A DNA stretch of 64,000 nucleotides, from the NCBI RefSeq assembly GCF_049243985.1, contig NC_135379.1, positions 31,319,001 through 31,383,000 on the forward strand, given 5' to 3'. The DNA is from Paroedura picta (taxonomy: Eukaryota > Chordata > Lepidosauria > Squamata > Gekkonidae). The notes below the pieces were generated by a model. It ran no database searches. It was not told where the DNA came from and saw only the letters and a program-made list of their open reading frames with translations. A program made the position numbers and the translations under genes. Of this stretch, positions 44,252 through 64,000 are shown piece after piece. Within the stretch, counting starts at the first letter, position 1; each line of letters begins with the position of its first letter.

Positions 44252-44837
44252 TGTTTATTGCCTCAACTATTACAGTTGTAAGAAAGGCTTACTGGAAATG
44301 CAGCGTCTATTCTTGGCTGCTACAGAAGCCTCTTGGGGCAGGGGTGGGCAGGCAACCCCCTGCCTTGCAGAAGCCAGAACCGCTGTTTTCGTTACTGATG
44401 ACAGCAGGTTTTTAAGCTCCAGGAGGACTCTGAAGTCTGAAACTATGAAAAGATTAACCAAAGAGGTCTGGGAGTTTTCCAAGTGGTGCTCCATCCCAAC
44501 TGACCAAGTCGCTCTTCTCATGTGTCTCAAATCCAAAGTCCCCCGCAGCATAGCTCCACTTCAGAGTAGTCTCTGTGGCTACTTTTAACTTGGTAAAACT
44601 CATGGGAGACCCAGTTATAGGTCTGATGCTGTCTTGCCTAGTTTGGCCCTTAAACAGCTCCTGGATTTCCCATCAGCCTGCCAACTTTTGATCCACCTCC
44701 CAGCTGCTGTCCCGCTAACTGCTCTGTGAGCTGCAGCAATTAGCCGCTGATCGTGTTTTCCTGCTGGTCACAAAAAGCTTCACAAAAAGCTCACAAGCAC
44801 AAACTTGGGTACAAACAAAAGTGAATTACCACTCCCG

Positions 44838-45092
44838 AAGAAAAGAGTTGGTTCTTATATGCTGCTTTTCTCTCCCCAAAGGAGTCTCAAAGCGGCTTAC
44901 AGTCGCCCTCCCTTTCCTCTCCCCACAACAGACACCCTGGGAGGTGGGTGAGGCTGAGAGAGCCCTAATATCACTGCTCAGTCAGAACAGCCTCATTGGT
45001 GGCCAGCCCAAGGTCACCCAGCTGGCTGCATGTGAGGGGTGTAGAATCGAACCTGGCTCACCAGATTAGAAGTCCACACTCCTAACCACTAC
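44838..45092 (-). mobile_element. tRNA-derived SINE with AGCGGC-type tail
   Basis: Near complete copy of the same family, minus orientation. Confidence 0.75.
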
Positions 45093-45186
45093 CCCAAACC
45101 AAAAATTTATTTTTAAAACCTGCTTTTGTTCTGCCCTAAGGAGTCACAAAGCATCTTGGTATCACCTTCCCTGTGTACAGTAGCAC

Positions 45187-45250
45187 AGTGGTCCCCAACC
45201 TTTTTTCGGCTGTACGGATCAAAACAACTGCATAATGGGTCCAGCAAGAA
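45187..45250. mobile_element. hAT terminal fragment
   Basis: CAGTGGTCCCCAACCTTTTT, a typical hAT end, followed by about 40 bp of diverged body. Confidence 0.5.
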
Positions 45251-46278
45251 ACAGGGAAAACGTTTCTATAATACCAGGTGCAAGCATATGTGTGCACATG
45301 AGGTTAAAATCTCCCTAAAATCAACATATAGATTCTGCATGTGCAAAACACTTGCACAGAAAAAAAAGGGGGAGGAAAGATCACCAGGAGGGGAGAACAC
45401 TGGGAAGGTATGGAGTGACGTGGAAGGACTGGGGACGGGGAAGGAGAAGCATCAAAGGCCAGAGTTAGGGTCAGAGCTAGAGGGGAGGCAATGGGGGCCT
45501 TCCCCCTTGAGAATCCTTGCTTGTTCCTCATACTCATACTTGCAAATGTGAGATACATTTATTTTTATTTACAGTCTCCCTGGGGCAAGTCTAAAAACAA
45601 AACCCTAAAAACCAAACAAAAATGGAAACAAGACTCATCAAAATCTCTTCCTTCCATTCTCCAGGACAGAGACCAGCAGGGGAGCTGAGAAATGAAAATC
45701 AAAATACTGAGAGCACAGAAGCTTCTACTGCAAGTTTCTTTTCCTATGCCTTATTCTTTGCCAGAAATTAAATAAATCTATAATGTAATTTCCAGCAGGA
45801 ATGCATTCCCTTAATACAATTTCAATTGGCTGACCTTATCAGGCACATCTCTTTTGCTGAGCATATTGGCATAGGTCTTCTCTTTTAGCTGGCACACTAA
45901 TCACAAATGCAATCAAAACATGCCACAAGATGTTTGCTCTGGTCTTTTAGCACTTGGAGTGTTGCCATGCGCCAATATAAAAAATGAGATGAAAATGCTG
46001 GATTCACCAGGCATAGCACATCTCTGTGGATACAACTGAATGCATCAATAATGAGCCTAGAAATGGACGGAGGGGGAGGCATATTTGCTTCTCCCCTCCT
46101 AAAACCCCCACCCACCCCCACCACCAAACTAAATTGTACATTCCCTAATGGCTTATATTGACATCCGCTCTTCATCACTACTGAATTGGTGGGGGGGGAG
46201 TGGGGTTGGTGGTTAATGAATTTTATTCTGCTTGTTCAAATACAAATAACAACAAAACTGAAAACAACATAAACACAC

Positions 46279-46494
46279 ATAACAGCCTTGCAGGGTAGAT
46301 TGAGATACAGCATTCATCTGTCTGGAGCCGCGAAATAGAGCAAGATCGGCATGGTGGGACAAGAGGCAGAACTGAACTGAGAAACCCCAGGGGGAAAACA
46401 ATTGATATACAATCTTGAACAATGGATCTTCATGTCATTGGTCAGTTTCAGTTTAATTTCTGTGAAAGAACCCTTGAGATTGAGAACCACTGCC
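46279..46494. mobile_element. hAT-Charlie-type element, partial copy
   Basis: Shares internal blocks with 49265-49645 (GCCTTGCAGGGTAGAT, GAACAATGGATCTTCATG) and ends near GAGATTGAGAACCACTG. The left end is missing. Confidence 0.7.
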
Positions 46495-47796
46495 ATAGAC
46501 CATTCAAGTAAACATTTATATAGTTTAGATTTCTATCATCCCTCTTTGTCTAGTATTTCTTTCTGAAATCTGGACGTCTGAAGGGCAAATTCTTAAATAG
46601 GTCATTGATTTGAAGGTAGAAAAAAACAAGTTCTTTTCTCTGTCATAGTTTTAAATTCCTTCCTTCTATATAAGTCAGAATCAGCAGAACACTTTGCTAG
46701 TGGAAACAAGAGTTTCGGCCCATACGGAGGGAGGTGTGGAAGTCATTACGGACAGCTGAACAAAGATAGAAGCACGGGGGGTACCCAAATTAAACAAGAA
46801 GGGCAAGGTTACAATTTGCAAGAAACTTATTAACACAACTTCTGAATAATTTGCAGTATATAACAATGGAGGAATATCCTTACCATGTATCAAATGTGTA
46901 TACTAGGAAAACTGGAGAAACATAACAATTTCTCAAGAAGATGAAAGTGACAACAATAGGAAGGCAACAAAATGTAAGATCATCAGATTTCCTTCCCAGT
47001 GACTTCACAAATGAACCAGTCTGCAGTGCAAAATAGTTATGGATATTCATTCCAGAAACTGTAGTGGGATTCTGAGCAACCTTCTTTTTCTTTGGTCTTT
47101 GCATCTTTTACAAGACAATTCCCCCCCCCCCAAAAAAAAAAACTGGCAACTTGCATGCTAGTTTGTTGGTTTTACACCAAAATTGTGTCACCGGTATGTT
47201 GGCACATTTTGTGAAGTTGCGTTGGAAAGCCTGTGGGTTTTCCTAACCTTTTATTTTCTGATAGAGGACTTCTTCAGATTCCATAGCAGGATACTGGTTT
47301 GACATGCGCATTCATCCTCTTTTAGTATAACCTCCAAATTATGGTCAACAAGATGTTTCCTACATCCTATCCAATATTAACCAAAATTATAGAAAATAAA
47401 ACTTTTTCTAACAGATATTAAGCAGCTATTATTTTTTTTGTCCAAAAAAAGAAAAGTCACATGACAGTGGTTTAGGAAGACCTATCTATGGCTGCCAACC
47501 CTGAGTGACAAGGAAGGAGGAGGAGGAGGAAGCCGGCCAAGCCCACCTTCCTCCATAAAGTCCCTTGCTCAGAATTTGCACAATACAAATCCCTTGTTTC
47601 TTAGCTCTATTAGAGAATACAGAAAACTGGACAGTGGACCTCTGGAGCCCATCTAGAGAAAAGTACATCAAGTCCTCCTGAATTAATAAGGCATTAAACA
47701 CACAAGTTAAATGACATCTCACTGAGTTCAAGAGATGGGGGAGTGCCTGCCTAATGCTCTCTGGATTGTAACCTGTTTTCATTATGTTTTAAAAAA

Positions 47797-47922
47797 TGTC
47801 TGTCTGTCTGTCTGCCCACCCGCCCGCCCGCCTGCTGTTTGTCTGTCTGTCTGCCTGCTGTCTGCCTGCCTGCCTGCCGTCTGTTTCTCTGTCTGTCTGT
47901 GCCTGCCTGCCTGCCTGCCTGC

Positions 47923-47954
<32 letters not shown>

Positions 47955-47956
47955 TT
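47797..47956 (+). repeat. Compound (TCTG)n/(CCTG)n/(CTAT)n microsatellite
   Basis: About 160 bp of TCTG, CCCG/CCTG and CTAT runs in blocks. It makes long open frames in all registers that are not genes. Confidence 0.95.
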
Positions 47957-49190
47957 TAGACTTTTATCACCCCATTCCCCAAAAGGGCATTGGCATTTGG
48001 GAGGAATTTACTGACTTTTCAAACTCTTTTCTACATTAGTGTCTTCATGGAGAAAGAAATCTGCACATCTCTCATATGGTAAAAACATGCATACATGAGT
48101 TGATTTTTAATTTTATCTTTATTGTAATGATGATATAACATCTTCCTTATTCAACTTCTATAGAAGTAATAGGAGATTTGACAGATGTTATACATATGAT
48201 CATGCATTTCAAAACAAACACAACAGACCCTTAAAGATAAACCAAGAACAATGACCAATAGGAAAAGATTGACCTATCTTGCTTCTGCTAAATCTGCATC
48301 CACGTATCACCGTACCAGGTCTATCTAAATTTATTATGACCATTTGTAGCATTCTTCCAACATGAAAACTGCTCCTTTGTATTTGCTATAAAGGAAATCT
48401 ATAATTGTTCTAAATGCTATCAAAGATAATGTAGCAATCTTTTAAATAAACCACGTATATACATATAAATTCTATAAGCATGTCGTTTGACCAACATGCA
48501 TGGGGATGATGGCTGAATGATATGCTAATAGGAATACTGCTGTACAAGAAACCAGCACAACTGAGTAACTATTAGGTACATGGAAAAAGTTGATTTCTTG
48601 GCATCTAAGTGACAATACGAGATGATAATCAGACAGACTTCAGGTTTTCCACAACAGTCTCTAATGTAATTCTAAGAGTTTCATAATGCAACCCTCCAAT
48701 TCTGTTGCAGAAATGCAAATTTCAGGCATATTAACACAAGGTGACATTATGAATTGTTTAGAACCTTGGTAGGAACATGGTGCAGAGACAATAAGGAGTA
48801 AAATTAATCAGCTCTCAAAAGATCTTGTTCCAAATAGAGTCAATTGCATTCAGGTCACTTCCTGGTAAAGGTTGAGAGTTCAACAGTCAGCCCTATGTTC
48901 CAATGCAGACTCGGATCTTTCCAGTTTGTTGATCCAGTTTGTCAACCTTGATAATATGCAAATATTACTCCTTTTTGAATGCTTTCATTTCAGAAATCTA
49001 AGCATTCTCAGGCACCCTAAAGCCTAACAAATTCATTGTGACAGAAGTTTTCTGAAGCCAGAAGCCACTTTGTCGGATATATGATTAAGGCAGATAAAAG
49101 TCTGTACAAAATCCACAATAAATGTGTTAGCCTTTGAGATGTCATTGTATTTGTTGTGACAGATTACAGAGCTAGCCATCTGGACTTTGT

Positions 49191-49212
49191 CTCTCTCTCT
49201 CTCTCTCTCTAG
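49191..49212 (+). repeat. (TC)n microsatellite
   Basis: About ten TC units in the COLQ 3' flank. Confidence 0.9.
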
Positions 49213-49264
49213 ATATAAATTTATGTACACCTCTCATATTCTTCTATAGTATTAGCCTCTAAAT

Positions 49265-49645
49265 CAGTGGTTCTCAACCTGGAGTTCGGGATCCCTTTGG
49301 GGGTCGAACAACCATTTCATAGGGGTTGCGGCAGGGCAGACAGCTTGGCTGGGGGGGTACCATACACACAACAGCCTTGCAGGGTAGATCGAGATTGAGC
49401 GTTCGTCTGTCTGGAGCATCAGAAAAGAGTGAAATCGGCATGGTGGGACAAGAGGCAAAGCTGAACTGAGAAACCTCGAAAAAAATTTTTTTATATGCAA
49501 TCATGAACAATGGATCTTCATGCCATTGGTCTGTTTCAGTTTAATTTCTGTGAAAGAACCCTTGCATAATTCTATGGTTGGGGGTCACCACAACATGAGG
49601 AACTGTATTACAGGGTCGCGGCATTAGGAAGGTTGAGAACCAGTG
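49265..49645. mobile_element. hAT-Charlie-type nonautonomous element
   Basis: Starts CAGTGGTTCTCAACCTGGAG and ends GGTTGAGAACCAGTG. A perfect 8 bp duplication CTCTAAAT lies at 49257-49264 and 49646-49653. It sits in the presumed COLQ 3' flank. Confidence 0.85.
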
Positions 49646-50264
49646 CTCTAAATAAAGCTGATCAGCTCTGTTGCTTGGCTTTCCTTGTTTAAGCACATAC
49701 CTACATTGCCCCATATCAGTGTTCACATTGGGGGAGGGGGCTTCTTCCAAACCTGAACATATAATTCAAGCAGCTAAAAAATATACAAAGTTCACATTGT
49801 TAGAAAAAAACACAAAGTAGTCCTTATAAACACTACAATCCGAGTATGCTTTGTGTTTATAGTGTCTTTTTTGTTGTTGTTAAACAAACACCAAAGAGCT
49901 TATTTTGATAACTAACAGTGCTAAATTGAGGTATTATTGTGTTCTTATGAAGTAACCATTTTGAAGTAAAAAGCAGTTTGGTTTTTCTCTTGTAAATGGC
50001 AGTTCCCTTCAGCAGCCGTGTGAAAACTTAAGTCTGAATGGAGAATGTTGTTTGACAGGTTTCTACTAAGACAGAATTCAGTGGTCCTATTTTCCTCCAG
50101 TGTGAGTCAATTGAAAATGCATCTCAAGCCACTGTCAACAGCATGTTCTGGGTTGTTTCATCGCAGAGATTGTTTTGTCTATTGCCTGGTATTGGTTGAC
50201 GATAACATAGCACCTGCTGGACGCCTACAATGTGGGGAAATGCTTACCTATCTCTGCTCATGCT

Positions 50265-63251
<12,987 letters not shown>

Positions 63252-63543
63252 CTGTAGAAAGCCATACCAGAGATTAAGATGCTTTACTATGTAAAGTATG
63301 CTTTACTACTTGAAAGGATCTCTTAAAAAAAAAGATTGGCAAAAAAAACTTGTTCCTCCCACAAGTACTAAAAAGAGTCTTGCTATATCACAAGTGATTT
63401 AAGAAAATGACTTTCAAGTCAAATGTCCTTCTCTGATGCTCTGATGCACCAGTTGATTATCAGTCCTCAAAATCAAGCCACTTCCTCAGCTAAGGTGGTC
63501 ACACCATCATCAGTATGTTTTGTGTTTGCTTCTTTGTATGCTA

Positions 63544-63829
63544 AGGTAAAGGTAAAGGTATCCCCTGTGCAAGCACCGGGTCATGTCTGACCCTTGGGGT
63601 GACGCCCTCCAGCGTTTTCATGGCAGACTCAATACGGGGTGGTTTGCCAGTGCCTTCCCCAGTCATTACCGTTTACCCCCCAGCAAGCTGGGTACTCATT
63701 TTACCGACCTCGGAAGGATGGAAGGCTGAGTCAACCTTGAGCCGGCTGCTGGGATCGAACTCCCAACCTCATGGGCAGACAGCTTCTGACAGCATGCCGC
63801 TGCCTTACCACTCTGCGCCACTAGAGGCT
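63544..63829 (-). mobile_element. Sauria-type SINE, full length
   Basis: Third copy, minus orientation, within a COLQ intron. A perfect 15 bp duplication, CTTCTTTGTATGCTA, lies at 63529-63543 and 63830-63844. Confidence 0.92.
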
Positions 63830-64000
63830 CTTCTTTGTATGCTAACAGCTGTTAAAAGAAGAAAAATGTTGCTGGGGAAAACTAGGGAATTATCTGCACT
63901 CACAGTTTAATTTCAATTCTTTCTCTCTAATCCACATCCTGATTGCATCTGTTCCTGCACTCTGCTTATCATCTACTTCTGAAATGGCACGAGAGGCTTT

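Larger units (their letters stand above)
41571..48117. other. Intergenic stretch between PLEKHA8 and COLQ
   Basis: No host exon was recognised on either strand; in particular I could not find MTURN, the usual neighbour of PLEKHA8 in mammals. Contents are tRNA SINEs (42628-42812, 44838-45092), a perfect-TIR palindrome (44144-44251), hAT pieces (45187-45250, 46279-46494) and a compound microsatellite (47797-47956). The rest is unassigned. Confidence 0.6.
48118..50264 (-). other. COLQ: Possible COLQ 3'UTR and 3' flank
   Basis: Read on the minus strand this follows the COLQ stop. AATAAA on that strand occurs at 48330-48335 and 48118-48123, giving a 1.9-2.1 kb 3'UTR if used. A hAT-Charlie-type element (49265-49645) interrupts it. 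No coding sequence is seen. Confidence 0.3.

Noticed and set aside
43640-44588. Open frames of 88-135 codons on both strands
   Set aside because: No recognisable domain, no splice partners, and part overlaps a palindromic repeat.
47735-48039. Cysteine-rich open frames (CLSVCLPACL type)
   Set aside because: Pure microsatellite translation; readable in all three registers.
38538-50264. Search for MTURN exons or another gene between PLEKHA8 and COLQ
   Set aside because: No segment resembled MTURN or any other protein with flanking splice sites; absence by eye is not proof.

Overview
The window is nuclear DNA of a squamate reptile (lizard, possibly a gecko). The reasons are large introns, vertebrate splice signals, and an interspersed repeat set that includes Sauria-type SINEs with a Bov-B-like tail, 5S-rRNA-derived SINEs, CR1, L1 and L2-like LINE pieces, many short palindromic hAT elements, and one Ty1/copia and one Ty3/gypsy fossil. 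Species cannot be fixed from this alone; the gecko suggestion is inference from the repeat flavour.

Three host genes were rebuilt exon by exon. (1) FKBP14 lies on the minus strand with four coding exons between 527 and 7788. They join without frame errors into a 211-residue ER peptidyl-prolyl isomerase with a signal peptide, one FKBP domain, two EF hands and a C-terminal HDEL. (2) PLEKHA8 (FAPP2) lies on the plus strand with fourteen coding exons between 8792 and 38537, giving a 518-residue PI4P-binding and glycolipid-transfer protein. FKBP14 and PLEKHA8 are divergent, with start codons about 1.0 kb apart across a GC-rich shared promoter holding three CCAAT boxes and two CACGTG boxes. (3) COLQ lies on the minus strand. 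Its last nine coding exons (50265-63251) encode the C-terminal 270 residues of the collagen tail of acetylcholinesterase: part of the collagen helix, the heparin-binding KRGK site and the whole ten-cysteine C-terminal domain. Its 5' exons lie beyond the right edge.

Layout: 1-8.0 kb FKBP14; 8.0-8.8 kb shared promoter; 8.8-38.5 kb PLEKHA8, whose 13 kb first intron holds most of the transposon debris (L1 end, gypsy fossil, an orphan coiled-coil ORF); 38.5-41.6 kb likely PLEKHA8 3'UTR; 41.6-48 kb intergenic sequence with no gene found; 48-50.3 kb possible COLQ 3'UTR and flank; 50.3-64 kb COLQ exons and introns with a copia fossil in one intron.

The most notable point at gene level is that PLEKHA8 is tail-to-tail with COLQ. 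In human these genes are on different chromosomes (7p14 and 3p25), and MTURN normally follows PLEKHA8. No new enzymatic or defence system was found. The points worth following up are the gene junction, a GC-AG intron in PLEKHA8, a tandem (NAGNAG) acceptor in COLQ, an orphan coiled-coil ORF with its own TATA and octamer motifs, a twin-primed inverted retrocopy, and several very regular palindromic transposons with perfect target duplications.
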